DNA of 64,000 bases from Halomonas faecis (GCF_010993975.1 NZ_JAACZO010000007.1:1-64000), one strand, 5' to 3'. Counted from the stretch's first letter, positions 1 to 10,960 are shown. Notes: a model not told the origin generated them from the letters alone. Numbers and translations are program-made.

Positions 1-1
1 G

Positions 2-124
2 GTGGGGACCGCGTACTTACCCAATTACCTGGCATGGCGGCGGCTGTTTGAAACCGCGAAGCCAGCAGAGGAGGCGTGGTTTCGCGCAGCGATAGGCGCA
101 GACCAACAACAGATACCAACATAG
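2..124 (+). CDS. C-terminal fragment of a transposase-like protein (partial)
   Basis: The window opens inside a reading frame that runs for 40 codons to a TAG stop. The peptide contains YLPNYLAWRRLF followed by a short charged tail, which resembles the extreme C-terminus of insertion-sequence transposases. No start, catalytic residues or terminal inverted repeat can be seen, so family and integrity are unknown. Its presence at the edge of the dab/ilvD block would fit a mobile-element boundary. Confidence 0.4.
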   Translation: MGTAYLPNYLAWRRLFETAKPAEEAWFRAAIGADQQQIPT

Positions 125-216
125 CCGCAGAAAACCAGGGTTTCTCGGACGCGCCTATGCCGCATCGTCGACGGTATGGTGGCATGCGCAACATGCCGCG
201 AGCGGCTACAACAAGA

Positions 217-720
217 TCAGAACCGGCTAAGTTTCGTCAACGCGACGTAGTCGTGTGGTAGCAGAATTCGTCCGGTCCTGCTTTCCTGCCAGAGCGGCGG
301 GAGGACGCACAGCGGATGGTAACGCCAGAGCCGATCCACCTCCGACTGCACCTCAGATGCCGGTAGATCATCCCGAAATACCGGGATGAATCGTCCGAGC
401 ACGGTTCCTTCAGCGCTGGGCGCTCGCATCTCCAGCAGCAGGTCCACGAGCGCAAGGCGGCATACCCTGTCCGACTTCAACCAGTACAGACTCCAGATCC
501 CGCTTACGCCCACGGAGTCGCGGCTTGTCCCGAACCAGGATGGAAGCGTCGACGCCTCCACACCCAGGTCGCCTTCAATGCTGGGGCCAAGCCATATCCC
601 GGCGAAGACTCCGCAGCGCGAGGCCGGCTGTTTTTTGCAGTGGAAAGCCAGAAAAGCGGCGATGTCCTCACACGCGCGGACGAGGTCCTCGGGGCGGTGA
701 ACTTCGGCAAATGAACTCAT
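217..720 (-). CDS. Hypothetical protein, 167 aa
   Basis: A complete leftward frame starting at an ATG (MSSFAEVHRPEDL) with a GAGGTG Shine-Dalgarno seven bases upstream. The sequence has no signal peptide or membrane segment and is rich in Leu, Trp and Arg. A GIWLGPS...GIWSLYWLKSD stretch suggests a beta-rich globular fold. I do not recognise the family. It lies downstream of dabA on the same strand, separated by about 100 bp, so it may be co-transcribed, but no functional link is visible. Confidence 0.6.
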   Translation of the reverse strand: MSSFAEVHRPEDLVRACEDIAAFLAFHCKKQPASRCGVFAGIWLGPSIEGDLGVEASTLPSWFGTSRDSVGVSGIWSLYWLKSDRVCRLALVDLLLEMRAPSAEGTVLGRFIPVFRDDLPASEVQSEVDRLWRYHPLCVLPPLWQESRTGRILLPHDYVALTKLSRF

Positions 721-819
721 AACACACCTCGATTGGCCCAAATTGCGCTATCGACCGACAGGCGGAAGCACGGAAGCTGATCGCAGCGCCGTGACTGAAA
801 GTGACGGGGCCGGCGAATG

Positions 820-3246
820 TCATTCAGCCGACTCCCGAAGGGGGGACTCGGCACCCATGCCCACTTCTAGGGGCTCCCAATTGAAGTCGCCGGCATACCG
901 CAAGGCCATGCGGCCGGTGTCGTCGAGCGCGAACAGATGCAACCAGCGGTTGTCGAACAGCGCACGCACGCCGGCGTGGCGTTGCAGGATGTCCGTCATC
1001 GCCTCGCGCGGCGCCTCGATACATACCGACAGACGCAGTGGCTCATGGACGAACGCTTCACCATCATGAATCGACTGCCAAGCCAGGCCGGGCCGCAGCG
1101 CTCCCCCGTTGCCCTCGACGACGCCGATGCCGCCGGTGACGTTGTGGAGGAGCTTGTTGCCGGATCCGAAGATCTCTGGCGCCACCGTGGAGCCGTAGTA
1201 CTGGAGGCTGATCCAGCTCGCCACCACCACCGGTGCCGTCATGATCAGCTCGAGCACGCTGAACCCATCGTCCTGCCGCCAATCGTAATCGTGCAGAAAC
1301 GCCCGACCCGCGAGATTTTTACCCGCGGTGCGACAACGCGGGGCGGCGATAAAGGCCTTGCAGCCGGCCAGAGCCCATTCCGGACGCACCTCGGCCCAGT
1401 TGCGGCTACGCCGCGGCACGTCCCGCTCCCGATTGGCTCCGGGCAGGCGCAGTGCGCGCTCGGCCCGGGCGGCTCTGCCCGCTGCAGCCAACCATGCCCG
1501 CGCCCGTGCGATATCCTCCTGGTGCGTCGCAACCGCGTGGTCCGCCTCATAGAGGGTGACGGTGTCCGTGGTGGTATCGTGCAGCGCGGCGAGGAACAGC
1601 GTGTCATCAGGGATCGCGATGCCCCGGGCTGCCAGCCCCTGCCTTACCTGCGGATCGTTCAGAAGCCCCGCCAGCAGCCGCGCGTTGACCTCGCCGGAAT
1701 AGCCCCCGCAGGCCCCGCAGTGCAGCGCGCTGGCCTGAGGGTTGTTGACCACCCGCGCACCATGGCCCGTCAGCAGTACGAGGCGGGCAAAGTCCCGGGT
1801 GAGCGACATGGCCCGCAGAATCTGCTCGGCCGTGTCGATGCGCGACTCGACGTCGAGGGCGGGGTCGAAGCGTGGCGGCGGATCGTTCGGCGCGGGCGCG
1901 GGGGCGAGCCCCAACGCGTCGCGTAGGAGCTTCGCCAGGTAGACAGGCCCCGTTGCCTCCACGAAGGCGAAGGAGGAAACGGCGGCCAGCTTGAAGCGGC
2001 CCCAGGCCCGCTTGGCCCGCATCGTAAAGCGTGCGGTTCTATCGGTCTCGGCGTCTTGCGGACCACCCGAACGGCTCGACACGCCAGGATTGAGAAGGAC
2101 CGGTAGCCGCTGCTCCCGCACGTCCGATGCGAACCGATAATGAGTCGTTGCAATCCCGAAGAAGCCGGCGAAGCCCGAGGTCCGGATGGCCGGGTCGACG
2201 TGCTCGAGAGCGCGCCGGAACACCTCCGAGCGCACGTCGATGCAGAACGCCGCCTGCAGCCCCGGACGCGAGGCCGCGGGCGGTGCCTTTGCAGGCGCTT
2301 GCAGCGCTGCGGCGAGTTCGCGCTGGGCCGCGCGCTCGGCCGCATCCTGCAAGATGGTGTCGATCACCAGGGCGGTGCTCGGCTCGGGCGGCGAGGCATG
2401 GGCGGCGCGCACTGCTTCCCACTGGGCAGCAATGTCCTCGGCGTACTGCTCGAAAAGCGCCTCCTCCCAGATCAGGCGGATGACGAGGAGATCCGTGACC
2501 GTGTTATCCGACTCGCCTGCCAGCTCCGCCTGCCAGAGCCTGTAGCGCGCATACTGGGCCCAGCCGCCGAGGGTCATCAGCAGTTGATGGAAGTAGGTTT
2601 CGAGCGCCGCCCCCGCGAGCCCGAGGCGGCGCGCGGCCCGAACCAGCGACTCCTGCGCGCGCTCAGGCGCGTGCGCCACAAAAGCCGCGAACCCGGAGAG
2701 GCCCGCAATTTCGGGCGTAAGATCGTAGGTCGCGACAGCACGCCAGGCCGCGTAGGCCCCTTTGCCGCGAGGCGCGGCCCATAGCGCCTGCCCCTCATCG
2801 AAGTAGGCGGCCGCCCAGGCGCCGAACCGCTCGGCGATGATGCCCGGCCAGTCGATGCCGGAAGCCTCGGCCGCGAGTTCGGCCACGGTAGGCAGCGCCC
2901 GGGCCTCGGGCGCCGGCTTGGCCGCCGCCGCCTTCAGCGCGGCAACGCTCGCAGGACGCTGCGCGGCCGGCGCCGCAGCTAGCGCCGCGGCAAGCTCAGC
3001 TTCACCGATCGCGCCCGAGGCGATCCGCGCGTGATACCAACTGCGGGGCATGGCGACGGCCATGCCCGAGACCCGCGCCAGCCGCGCACCCGCCGCGGCC
3101 AGATCCTCGTGGACCTGCCCGAGAAACGGGTTGACCGCAACACTCGAGTCCAGCGGCCAGAGCGGCGGAATCGCTTGTGCTGCCGCGGCGGCGGCATCGG
3201 CCAGCGAGTTGGGGCAAAGGCTGAGGGTAGAGAAATGCTTCGCCAC
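820..3246 (-). CDS. dabA: DabA, inorganic carbon (bicarbonate/CO2) uptake protein, DUF2309
   Basis: This 808-residue protein matches the DUF2309/DabA family, the beta-carbonic-anhydrase-like partner of the membrane protein DabB in energy-coupled inorganic carbon uptake. The zinc-site pattern of the family is visible: Cys335-x-Asp337 in FCIDVRSE, and His495 (TGHGARV) with Cys510 (HCGACGG). A GTG start is chosen because it lies two bases after the dabB stop and has a GGAG nine bases upstream; the frame is open further upstream but there it overlaps dabB and reads as low-complexity Arg/Gly/Ala sequence. Length is normal for the family. With dabB and the divergent LysR gene this is a standard DAB cluster. 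Specificity (CO2 versus bicarbonate) cannot be read from sequence. Confidence 0.93.
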   Translation of the reverse strand: MAKHFSTLSLCPNSLADAAAAAAQAIPPLWPLDSSVAVNPFLGQVHEDLAAAGARLARVSGMAVAMPRSWYHARIASGAIGEAELAAALAAAPAAQRPASVAALKAAAAKPAPEARALPTVAELAAEASGIDWPGIIAERFGAWAAAYFDEGQALWAAPRGKGAYAAWRAVATYDLTPEIAGLSGFAAFVAHAPERAQESLVRAARRLGLAGAALETYFHQLLMTLGGWAQYARYRLWQAELAGESDNTVTDLLVIRLIWEEALFEQYAEDIAAQWEAVRAAHASPPEPSTALVIDTILQDAAERAAQRELAAALQAPAKAPPAASRPGLQAAFCIDVRSEVFRRALEHVDPAIRTSGFAGFFGIATTHYRFASDVREQRLPVLLNPGVSSRSGGPQDAETDRTARFTMRAKRAWGRFKLAAVSSFAFVEATGPVYLAKLLRDALGLAPAPAPNDPPPRFDPALDVESRIDTAEQILRAMSLTRDFARLVLLTGHGARVVNNPQASALHCGACGGYSGEVNARLLAGLLNDPQVRQGLAARGIAIPDDTLFLAALHDTTTDTVTLYEADHAVATHQEDIARARAWLAAAGRAARAERALRLPGANRERDVPRRSRNWAEVRPEWALAGCKAFIAAPRCRTAGKNLAGRAFLHDYDWRQDDGFSVLELIMTAPVVVASWISLQYYGSTVAPEIFGSGNKLLHNVTGGIGVVEGNGGALRPGLAWQSIHDGEAFVHEPLRLSVCIEAPREAMTDILQRHAGVRALFDNRWLHLFALDDTGRMALRYAGDFNWEPLEVGMGAESPLRESAE

Positions 3247-3248
3247 TG

Positions 3249-4817
3249 TCAGAGACTCCGTCTGGATTGACGCATCGACCAGCCACCGATGAGGCGGTTG
3301 AACAGCGCGTTGGCGTAAAGACCGTTGGATAGATGCACGCGCAGGCCCGCCGCCGCCGGGTGGTAAGCCCAGAGCGGAAACGTCGCCTGCGCCACCGCCA
3401 CCAAGCCGAAGCTGAAGACGGCGAGGACGATTAGCGCCCACTCGAGGGGGCCCGGCGCGGGGGTCGAGGGCAGCGCGCCGGCCGTCAGCCACTCGGCACC
3501 CGTCTGCAGCGCGAAGTAGGCGGCGGCGGCCGCCACTGAGTAGAGCCCGGTGAGCCGGGTCAACACCTTCGGCGCGGCATCCGCCAGCCCCTGCGCCAGC
3601 AGATAAGCCACGCCGAAGATCAGGATCGCGCCGAGCGCGATCGCCTGGGGTGATTTGCCGTCGAAGCCGACGATCGCGCCGATCGCGCCGTAGATCACCA
3701 GCGCGAGCACGAACGCGCGCGCCACGGCCGCCTTGTCGGGGATGGCCACCGGCCCGGGCCGCCGGATTGCCGCCACCCGCTCGACCGCGTCGCCCGACGC
3801 CAGGAACGCATGGGCCTTGTAGAGCGAATGGGCGACGATGTGCAGCAGCGCGATGGGAAACAGCGCGAGCCCGCACTGCAGGATCATGAAGCCCGTCTGC
3901 GCCACCGTGGACCAGGCGAGCGAGGTCTTGACCGCGGGCTGCGTCAGCATCACCAGGCCGCCGAACAGCGCCGTGAAGCCGCCGATCATCACCAGTACCG
4001 CCAGCACCCCCGGGGCCAGCAGCATCACGTCGGCAAAGCGGATCAGCAGGAAGCCGCCGGCATTGATGACCCCGGCGTGGAGCAGCGCCGAGACCGGCGT
4101 AGGAGCTTCCATCACCTCCGTCAGCCAGCCGTGGGCCGGGAACTGGGCTGACTTCAGCACTGCGACGACCGCCAGTAACCCGGCGGCCCAGAGCATGGCG
4201 GTAGACCCTTCAGCAATGCGAGCCGCCTGGTTGATGTTGGCAATGTCAGCGGTGCCGAAACCAACCGCTAATAGCACGGCGGCGGCGAGTAGCGCAGTGC
4301 CGCCGGCGCCGGCGGCCATGAACATCTTGCGCGCCGCTCGCTGTGCCTCGACCCGATCCGGATAGAACAGCAGGAGCCGGTGGAGGAAGACGCTGATCAC
4401 GATCCACGCGCCGACGAACTGGACCAGGTTGCCGGCCTGAACCAGCAGCAGCACTGCCGCAAGGGTCGCGCACAGCCAGCCAGTGAATGCGCCCTGCCGC
4501 GCTTCGCCATCCATATAGGTGGCCGCGTAACGCAGCACGACCCAGCCGACGAAGGATACGAGCAGCAGCATGGCGGTGCTGACGGCGTCGACGCGGACCG
4601 AGAGCCCGAATTCGTCGAGGCCCAGCACCGGACTGGTGCCCGGGCCGTGAATGACCAGGACGACGGCCGCCAACATCGCGATGGCGAAAGAAACCAGCGC
4701 TGCGGTCTCCGCGAGCCGAGGCGTCAGGCGCGGTCGCTTGCCGGGATTCAGGAATGCGGCGGCGGCAGCCAGCATCAGCACGGCCGGCGCCGCGAGCGGC
4801 AACAGATACGAAAGCAA
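3249..4817 (-). CDS. dabB: DabB, NADH-quinone oxidoreductase subunit 5-like membrane partner of DabA
   Basis: A 522-residue polytopic membrane protein of the proton-conducting NuoL/MrpA family, with the conserved [24 protein letters not shown] block that includes the conserved Lys/Glu/His proton-path residues. In DAB systems this subunit is thought to couple ion flow to carbon capture by DabA. The start is a TTG preceded by AAGGAG at a six-base spacing; upstream in-frame ATG codons would add a non-hydrophobic extension overlapping the LysR promoter. It ends two bases before dabA, indicating translational coupling. Confusion with complex I is unlikely because no other nuo genes are present. 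Confidence 0.92.
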   Translation of the reverse strand: MLSYLLPLAAPAVLMLAAAAAFLNPGKRPRLTPRLAETAALVSFAIAMLAAVVLVIHGPGTSPVLGLDEFGLSVRVDAVSTAMLLLVSFVGWVVLRYAATYMDGEARQGAFTGWLCATLAAVLLLVQAGNLVQFVGAWIVISVFLHRLLLFYPDRVEAQRAARKMFMAAGAGGTALLAAAVLLAVGFGTADIANINQAARIAEGSTAMLWAAGLLAVVAVLKSAQFPAHGWLTEVMEAPTPVSALLHAGVINAGGFLLIRFADVMLLAPGVLAVLVMIGGFTALFGGLVMLTQPAVKTSLAWSTVAQTGFMILQCGLALFPIALLHIVAHSLYKAHAFLASGDAVERVAAIRRPGPVAIPDKAAVARAFVLALVIYGAIGAIVGFDGKSPQAIALGAILIFGVAYLLAQGLADAAPKVLTRLTGLYSVAAAAAYFALQTGAEWLTAGALPSTPAPGPLEWALIVLAVFSFGLVAVAQATFPLWAYHPAAAGLRVHLSNGLYANALFNRLIGGWSMRQSRRSL

Positions 4818-4925
4818 CGGCTTCTCCTTATCAAAGGGTGATGCGGACCGGAGCAAACGTAGCAGCCCCTCAAGCTGATAAAAAATACATTGTTCGTAAC
4901 GATACGTTCGTTTATATAGAACGAT

Positions 4926-5822
4926 ATGCGCGACCTGAACTACCACCATCTTCGCTATTTCCGCGCCGTCGCCCACGACGGCAACCTTACGCGCACGGCG
5001 CAGCGGCTCAACCTCTCGCAGTCAGCACTTTCGGTGCAGATTCGGACCCTGGAGGAGCGTCTGGGCCATGCCCTGTTCGACCGCCGCGGCCGGCAGCTCC
5101 ACCTGACGGAAGCCGGCCGCATCGCGCTCGACTACGCGGACGCGATCTTCGCCACCGGCGATGAGCTGGTCGCGACCCTGAAAATGAGCGGCCACACGCG
5201 GCAGATCCTGCGCGTGGGTGCGCTGGCGACCTTGTCGCGGAACTTTCAGCTCGGGTTTCTGCGACCTATCCTGGAGCGCCCGGACGTCGAGGTGATCCTG
5301 CGCGCCGCCGGTGCGGTGGAGCTGCTGCAAGGCCTCGAGGCGCTCAGCCTCGACGTGGTCCTGATCAATCACCCGCCTGCGCAGGACGCCGCAAGCCCTT
5401 TTGTTACGCATCGGCTGGCCGAACAGCGGGTCAGCCTGATCGGCCCGCCCGCGCGCCTGCGGGACCGGGACACCTTGGCCGATCTGCTGGCCTCTCAGCC
5501 CATGATCTTGCCCCTGCACGGCAGCGCGCGAACGGGGTTCGACGCCCTGACCGACCGCCTGGGCATCCGCCCGCAGATCGTCGCCGAGGTCGACGACATG
5601 GCCATGATGCGTCTGCTGGCCCGGGAGGGCATCGGGCTTGCGGTGTTGCCACCCATTGTGGTCAAGGACGAGCTGGCGGGGGGGCTGCTGGTGGAGGCGG
5701 ACAGCCTTCCCGGGATTGCGGAGAGCTTCTATGCGGTCACCGCCGAGCGAAGGTTTCCCAACCCGCTTCTGCGCATTCTGCTCGACAGCGCGGGAAGCCG
5801 GCAGCAGGACGGCACCTCGTAG
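4926..5822 (+). CDS. LysR-family transcriptional regulator, divergent from dabBA
   Basis: A 298-residue LTTR with an N-terminal winged helix-turn-helix (about residues 5-64, including LTRTAQRLNLSQSALSVQIRTLE) and a periplasmic-binding-like effector domain. It resembles the NhaR branch of LysR proteins in its YHHLRYF opening. It is transcribed divergently from dabBA across about 110 bp, the usual arrangement for a LysR regulator and its target. The intergenic region is AT-rich relative to its surroundings (near 4880-4925), as expected of a shared promoter. The effector is unknown; inorganic-carbon or pH sensing is inference from context. Confidence 0.88.
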   Translation: MRDLNYHHLRYFRAVAHDGNLTRTAQRLNLSQSALSVQIRTLEERLGHALFDRRGRQLHLTEAGRIALDYADAIFATGDELVATLKMSGHTRQILRVGALATLSRNFQLGFLRPILERPDVEVILRAAGAVELLQGLEALSLDVVLINHPPAQDAASPFVTHRLAEQRVSLIGPPARLRDRDTLADLLASQPMILPLHGSARTGFDALTDRLGIRPQIVAEVDDMAMMRLLAREGIGLAVLPPIVVKDELAGGLLVEADSLPGIAESFYAVTAERRFPNPLLRILLDSAGSRQQDGTS

Positions 5823-5833
5823 GCCGGCCACGA

Positions 5834-7513
5834 CTAGTCGAAGCGGTCGGTCACCGCCCCCTCCGAGGCCGAGCGCACGCTGCGGGCGAACTTGGCCAAC
5901 ACACCGCGAGTGTAGCGCGGCGGCGGCGGGCTCCAGGCGGCCAGGCGTGCGGCGATCTCCCGCTCCTCCACATGCAGCGTGATCTCGTTGCGCTCGGCGT
6001 CGATGGTGATGCGGTCGCCGTTCTCGACGATGGCCAGCGGCCCGCCCTCCACCGCTTCCGGCGTCACGTGACCGACCACGAAGCCATGGCTGCCGCCGGA
6101 GAAGCGGCCGTCGGTGATCAGCGCCACCTCCTTGCCCAACCCCCGCCCCATGATGGCGGAGGTGGGCGACAACATCTCCCTCATACCCGGGCCGCCCTTG
6201 GGGCCCTCGTAGCGGATCACCAGCACCTCGCCGGCCTGGACGGTGCCGTCGAGGATGCGGTCCATGGCCTCCTCTTCCGAGTGGAACACCCGTGCCGGCC
6301 CGGAGAAGCGCGTGCCCTCCTTGCCGGTGATCTTGGCCACCGCCCCGCCGGGGGCGAGGTTGCCGTAGAGGATGCGAATATGGCCGTCCGCCTTGATGGG
6401 CTTGTCCAGTGGCCGGATGATGTCCTGCCCCGGCGGGTAGTCGGCGGCCCCGGCCAGGTTCTCCGCCAGCGTGCGGCCGGTAACCGTCAGGCAGTCGCCA
6501 TGGAGCAGGCCGGCGTCGAGCAGGCGCTTCATCAGCGGCTGGATGCCGCCGATGGCGATCAGCTCGGACATCAAATTACGGCCACTGGGCCGCAGGTCCG
6601 CCAGCACCGGCGTGCGCTGGCCCAGCTGCACGAAGTCGTCCAGCGTGATCGGCACGCCCACCACATCGGCCATGGCGATCAGGTGCAGCACCGCGTTGGT
6701 GGAGCCGCCGAGAGCTATGGTCATGGTGATGGCGTTCTCGAAGGCCTCGCGGGTCATGATCCGGCGCGGGGTGATGCCGCGCTCCAGCAGGTTCAGCACC
6801 GCCGCCCCGGCGCGCCGGCAGTCCCCCGCCTTGCTGCCGGAGACGGCCTCCTGCGCCGAGCTGCCGGGCAGGCTCAGGCCCAGCGCCTCAATGGCCGAGG
6901 CCAGGGTGTTGGCCGTGTACATGCCGCCGCAGGAGCCGGGGCCGGGGATGGCGGTGCGCTCGATCTCCTGCACCTGCGCCTCATTCATAACTCCCTTGGC
7001 GTGGGCGCCGACGGCCTCGAACACGGAGATGATGTCGGTGCGGTTCTTGCCCGGGCGGATGGTGCCACCGTAGACGAACACCGCCGGCCGGTCGAGCCGG
7101 CCGATGGCCATCAGGCAGCCGGGCATGTTCTTGTCGCAGCCGCCGATGGCCACCAGGCCGTCGAAGCCCTGGCAGCCGGCCACCGTCTCGATGGAATCGG
7201 CGATCACCTCGCGGGAGACCAGCGAGTACTTCATCGCCTCGTTGCCGTTGGCGATGCCGTCGGAGATGGTGATGGTGTTGAAGATCACGCCCTTGCCGCC
7301 GGCGGCATCCACGCCGGCCGCGGCCTGATCCGCCAGGCCGTTGATGTGCATATTGCAGGGCGTGACCATGCTCCAGGTGGAGGCGATGCCCACCTGCGGC
7401 TTGCGGAAATCGGCGTCGGTAAAGCCCACCGCCCGCAGCATGGCGCGGCTGGGCGCCTTCTTGATGCCGTCCACCAGCTGGCTGGAGTAGCGGCGCTTGT
7501 TATCGTTGCTCAT
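5834..7513 (-). CDS. ilvD: Dihydroxy-acid dehydratase
   Basis: Complete 559-residue IlvD/Edd-family dehydratase that converts 2,3-dihydroxy-3-methyl acids to the 2-oxo acids of valine, leucine and isoleucine synthesis. Family hallmarks are visible: the N-terminal [11 protein letters not shown] segment, the Fe-S region around [24 protein letters not shown], and the C-terminal [13 protein letters not shown] block. Length and start ([11 protein letters not shown]) are typical. It converges on the LysR gene with an 11-bp gap. It is a core biosynthetic gene, so this part of the window is either chromosomal or metabolic cargo. Confidence 0.95.
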   Translation of the reverse strand: MSNDNKRRYSSQLVDGIKKAPSRAMLRAVGFTDADFRKPQVGIASTWSMVTPCNMHINGLADQAAAGVDAAGGKGVIFNTITISDGIANGNEAMKYSLVSREVIADSIETVAGCQGFDGLVAIGGCDKNMPGCLMAIGRLDRPAVFVYGGTIRPGKNRTDIISVFEAVGAHAKGVMNEAQVQEIERTAIPGPGSCGGMYTANTLASAIEALGLSLPGSSAQEAVSGSKAGDCRRAGAAVLNLLERGITPRRIMTREAFENAITMTIALGGSTNAVLHLIAMADVVGVPITLDDFVQLGQRTPVLADLRPSGRNLMSELIAIGGIQPLMKRLLDAGLLHGDCLTVTGRTLAENLAGAADYPPGQDIIRPLDKPIKADGHIRILYGNLAPGGAVAKITGKEGTRFSGPARVFHSEEEAMDRILDGTVQAGEVLVIRYEGPKGGPGMREMLSPTSAIMGRGLGKEVALITDGRFSGGSHGFVVGHVTPEAVEGGPLAIVENGDRITIDAERNEITLHVEEREIAARLAAWSPPPPRYTRGVLAKFARSVRSASEGAVTDRFD

Positions 7514-7548
7514 CGTCGGTCTCCGATCGGTATCTGAAACACCAGCTC

Positions 7549-8394
7549 TTACGGATTGCAGCGATCGCAGTAGCCTGCATCCGCCTCGCGCAGGCCATGG
7601 GCCGGCGGCCGGGTCTCGCGGTGACTGCAGGCGCTACAGCCCTGGATTTCCGCTAAAGGCAGCCGCGTCGGCTCGGCGCACCAGGCGCAGGGCAGCCCCG
7701 AGCGGCTCTCCAGGCGGCCGAAGCCGGGGCTCGCGCAGCTCGGGCACAGCCGCGCCAGGCGCTCGGCCATGCGCCAGCCCAGCCGGCGGATGACGCGCAT
7801 CCGCAAGGGGGAGAGGTGCGCGCGCAAATCGGGCTGCACCAGCGCATGGCCGTCTTCCGAAGCGTGGGCGCACATGCCCAGCGCGTTAGCGACGGTCGTC
7901 CAGTCGGTCAGCCCCTTGTACAGATGCACCCCCGCGGGGGCGACGGCCGGCCGCACGATCACCCCCTGGCGCGGGAAGCCGATTCGTTGGAGATAAGGCT
8001 GCAGCGCGTCGATGTCGAGCGCCCGCGTCTGCGAGTGACATGTGCGGTGGCTGAGCAGCGACTCCTGCACCACCATGCCGCGCTCCTCGTCCACCAGCAC
8101 CAGCAGCTCCTGGTTGCCGGGGATGAAGGGATTGGCGGGATGCGCCCCGAAGCTGCCTTCGTTGGCGAGCCCCAGCGCAGTGCCGCTTGCCGCCATGCCC
8201 AGGCGCGCCTTGGCGATGGCCGTCTCCAGCGGCGTGCCGGTGCGCTCGACCTCCCCGGTGAACGTGCCGAGTGCGTCGGTATCCAGATCCGCCGGGCACT
8301 GCAGGGCAAGCTCGCCCGCTTCAGCGCGTACCCTGGCATGATCACGCACCGTGAGGGCGTCCCATTCGGCATGGATGATTCCAACCGCGACCAT
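7549..8394 (-). pseudogene. DUF6671-type protein, apparently missing its 5' end
   Basis: The frame encodes the body of what looks like the DUF6671 family: DTDALGTFTGEVERTGTPLE, then ARLGMAASGTALGLANEGSFGAHP, and a C-terminal zinc-ribbon-like region with CPSC...CAWC...CSAC...CDRC pairs. Members I recall begin with a hydrophobic strand ending in a TQHGKE-like motif; that opening is absent here, and the residues before LDTDALGTF read as unrelated sequence. The ATG at 8394 is the nearest plausible start but has no good Shine-Dalgarno. I infer a 5' truncation or a junction near 8.3-8.4 kb. It could instead be a divergent intact member. Function unknown. Confidence 0.55.
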
Positions 8395-8654
8395 CAGGCC
8401 GAAGATCTGCGGCTTCATCTGCACTACCATCCACACGACCAACTGGGCGGCCAATGTCCGCCCAGATCTAGTCGCGACGACTGTAGCTTGTTCGCTAGAT
8501 GGCGCGCAGTTGCAGGTCATCTGCACTCGGATGTGCTGATTGCGATCCCGCCAATTCGTATTGCAAGCCGTGTTGCAAAGAATGCGGGCCGGTGGCGGCA
8601 GATGGTTGCAAGCAATGTGAGTCCGCTGGGGGCGTGTTTGCAATCCGAAGGTCC

Positions 8655-10070
8655 TCAGCATTGTGAGCCGCTACAGCTAGCCAATTCACCCAGGAACTCA
8701 GCGATGGCATCCCGTGGCTTGGGTAGCTGTGCCAGCGCCAGCATGCTTGAGTCGTCGCCAAGCACCCGGTAATGCTGCGCAGTGTTCTGAAGCTCTGTTG
8801 CTAGATGGAGCGGTCTGACTGGCCGGTAGCCGAAATCGCTGAGGCAGCGCTCGATGCCCAGGATGGGTATCCACTCTTCCTGCCGAAGGCGGCCATGGGT
8901 ATAGACTTCCTCGAGAAAGGCGACGAGCTTCCACTCCTGAGGCGGCACCCCATACAACCAGTCATAGGGGATGCTTGTCGCTAGCGCGCGGGGTATCTCC
9001 GTGATTTCCATTCGTGACAAAGCTCGAGGCACGTGGCGCTTGGCCATCGGCAGGGTGTATTGACTCGGCATTGGAGCCTGCTGCCAATGTGTCTCCAAGC
9101 GTTGACAGGCCTCAATGATCCCCTGTGCTTGCCGACGCATACCGTTCAAGTCCAAGAGCTGGCGTTCGTGCTCCCAGGCCTGTTGCTGGCGCTGCTTTTC
9201 CGCGGCCTCTCGGCGCCTCTCATCTTCGGCGGCTTGTTGGCGCTCGCGCTGTAATCGCTGGCGCTTTTCCTCTTCCTCTTTGCGACGTTTCTCAGCCGCG
9301 ACGGACTCCATCGCCAAATAGTGAGCTTCCATGCGTTCGTAGTGCTCACGCTGGCGCCTATCTTCGTCCGCTCGCTCTTGCCGCGCTTTCTCGATTCTGG
9401 CGTTCTCGCGCTCAATGGCCTGCAGGAGCTTGGGGCGTAGAGCATCTTCTGCTGCTGCGAGCTTGGGGTTCACGATCCAGTAGGCTCGTGCCTGATCGTA
9501 GACATAGGACGCCAGCTCAGCCGGGGTCACTGTGCGGGGAATGTCGCCCAGGTCAATTTCTATGCACCGCAGGCCTCGCGCCTCCAGACGTTGTTGCTTC
9601 TCGGCGTCGATATAGTGGGTCACGGCCACCTCGATCAGGATCTCTACCCCGGCTAGGGTCACAATGAGATCCGGGCGTATGTTACCCATGTGATGTTCGA
9701 CTTGGGCCTTGTCTACTGGCTGGCGATCGCGGCCTCTAAAGATCAGCATTGATTCCCTGACGGCGTACCCTTGGCTGTTTTTGCCTTCGACCGTGGCTTG
9801 GAGCAGCGGGACTGGAATCGCCAGGTTGTCGGCGATCATCTGCTTTGCAGCCAGGTGGATGCCGGTTTCGGCGCCCTTTGCACAGGGTCGGTTCCCACCA
9901 GCGTGCGCAAAGTGGTGCCGATTCACCTCGCCCATTCGGGCTGTGAGGGGGGACTTGCACTCAGGGCATACACAGGCACAGCGGTTGCCGCGCTCGCCTC
10001 GGGAAAGCTGGCTGACATGAATGAGGCGATCGTCACGCAAGCCGTAGGGGATCTTGGCATCGTAGGCCAT
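8655..10070 (-). CDS. CoiA-like protein with zinc ribbon, nuclease-like domain and coiled coil
   Basis: 471 residues. The N-terminus has a CoiA-type cysteine/histidine cluster (CACVCPECKSPL, then RHHFAHAGG, residues 31-59). A restriction-endonuclease-like core follows, with D134 in RPDLIV and E147 in EILIEVAVTHYID, the D...ExA arrangement of CoiA/VRR-type nucleases. Residues about 215-310 are a long charged coiled coil rich in Glu, Arg and Gln, and the C-terminal 130 residues are unrecognised. CoiA proteins act with RecA in processing single-stranded DNA during transformation; a role in plasmid DNA processing or defence is possible here. The gene stands alone, about 120 bp downstream of the GNAT toxin gene on the same strand. 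Confidence 0.7.
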   Translation of the reverse strand: MAYDAKIPYGLRDDRLIHVSQLSRGERGNRCACVCPECKSPLTARMGEVNRHHFAHAGGNRPCAKGAETGIHLAAKQMIADNLAIPVPLLQATVEGKNSQGYAVRESMLIFRGRDRQPVDKAQVEHHMGNIRPDLIVTLAGVEILIEVAVTHYIDAEKQQRLEARGLRCIEIDLGDIPRTVTPAELASYVYDQARAYWIVNPKLAAAEDALRPKLLQAIERENARIEKARQERADEDRRQREHYERMEAHYLAMESVAAEKRRKEEEEKRQRLQRERQQAAEDERRREAAEKQRQQQAWEHERQLLDLNGMRRQAQGIIEACQRLETHWQQAPMPSQYTLPMAKRHVPRALSRMEITEIPRALATSIPYDWLYGVPPQEWKLVAFLEEVYTHGRLRQEEWIPILGIERCLSDFGYRPVRPLHLATELQNTAQHYRVLGDDSSMLALAQLPKPRDAIAEFLGELASCSGSQC

Positions 10071-10187
10071 AAGCAGCTGGCGCCAGCGAAACCGGCGGTT
10101 CCTTCTTGGATAATGGAGGGGGGCTCCCTTGGATAGCAGATGAAGGCAGGCGGCTTGATTAATACGCCGCCCGCCTTGCCTTAGGAT

Positions 10188-10718
10188 CTATGCCTTTGAT
10201 GCAGGCAAAGGCAGCATCAATACCATAGGGTCGAACGGGGTCTCGATGAAACCGTGACGCTTGTAGAAAGCCGCAGCCTCTTCATCAAGCGCATGAACCA
10301 GCAATGCACGCACCGCAACATGCTCAGCAGCAGCGAGGGCGCGGTCGACTGCTTCGGCCAGCAGGTCGGCACCGAGCCCAATCCCCTGGCAGTGCTGGTC
10401 AACGGCCAGCCTGCCCAGCACTACCACAGGAATTTCCGTGGGCATGTTGCGCTGCATCCTCTTGGGGGCGCCTTGGCGCATGACTGCCCCCGTGGCCAGT
10501 GAAAAATATCCGGCCACATGGTTCCCGCCTTCATAGCAGACCACATAAGTTACGGTCGCCCGGCTCCTGGCATTTTTCAATGCCCTTGATTTCAAAAAAT
10601 CATTAAGAGACGGACGGCCGCAGTCAAAGCTAGAGAGTTCGTGTTGCTCTCCGAGTTTTTCAGGCGCCTTGATATTTACGTCCAGCGCTTCTTTCGGTTC
10701 ATCAGTTTCACTACACAT
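10188..10718 (-). CDS. GNAT acetyltransferase toxin (TacT/AtaT type)
   Basis: 176-residue GNAT-fold protein with the acetyl-CoA loop in LGRLAVDQHCQGIGLGADLL and a C-terminal YKRHGFIETP strand. It opens with KAPEKLGEQHELSSFDCGRPSLNDFLK, typical of toxins that acetylate the amino group of charged tRNA and so block translation. It overlaps the end of the upstream DUF1778 antitoxin gene by 43 bp, the usual two-gene order (antitoxin first). On a plasmid the pair would act as an addiction module. Target tRNA cannot be deduced. Confidence 0.88.
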   Translation of the reverse strand: MCSETDEPKEALDVNIKAPEKLGEQHELSSFDCGRPSLNDFLKSRALKNARSRATVTYVVCYEGGNHVAGYFSLATGAVMRQGAPKRMQRNMPTEIPVVVLGRLAVDQHCQGIGLGADLLAEAVDRALAAAEHVAVRALLVHALDEEAAAFYKRHGFIETPFDPMVLMLPLPASKA

Positions 10719-10960
10719 GGATTATCCTCGATTGGGGTTTCTAGCGCCCTCTCGAAGGCTTCAAACGAGTTGTCATCGAGCATAAACACCTGCCTATCAA
10801 GCAAAATGTCTTCGGCACGACGGCATGCAGCTTCGAGGACGAAACTGGTTCGATCCCCACCCAACTCGGCTACAGCCCTATCAATAAGGGCGCGTTTACG
10901 GCTCTCAACGCGCATATTGAGAGGCAACATCTTGTCTCGCGCCTCTGCAACTTGGCTCAT
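10676..10960 (-). CDS. DUF1778 ribbon-helix-helix antitoxin (TacA type)
   Basis: 94 residues. An N-terminal ribbon-helix-helix (LPLNMRVESRKRALIDRAVA) is followed by DRTSFVLEAACRRAEDILLD, which is diagnostic of DUF1778/TacA antitoxins. The C-terminal tail, which wraps around the acetyltransferase in this family, overlaps the toxin gene. It would neutralise the GNAT toxin and repress its own promoter. The promoter must lie in the 430-bp region upstream. Confidence 0.88.
   Translation of the reverse strand: MSQVAEARDKMLPLNMRVESRKRALIDRAVAELGGDRTSFVLEAACRRAEDILLDRQVFMLDDNSFEAFERALETPIEDNPCVVKLMNRKKRWT

Noticed and set aside
937..1926. Long antisense frame opposite dabA, and a similar one opposite ilvD (5972-7537)
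   Set aside because: Typical high-GC shadow frames; composition and motifs belong to the DabA and IlvD strands.
3247..3876. N-terminal extension of dabA over dabB
   Set aside because: The extension is Arg/Gly/Ala low-complexity and fully antisense-free shadow of dabB in another frame; the GTG next to the dabB stop has a Shine-Dalgarno.
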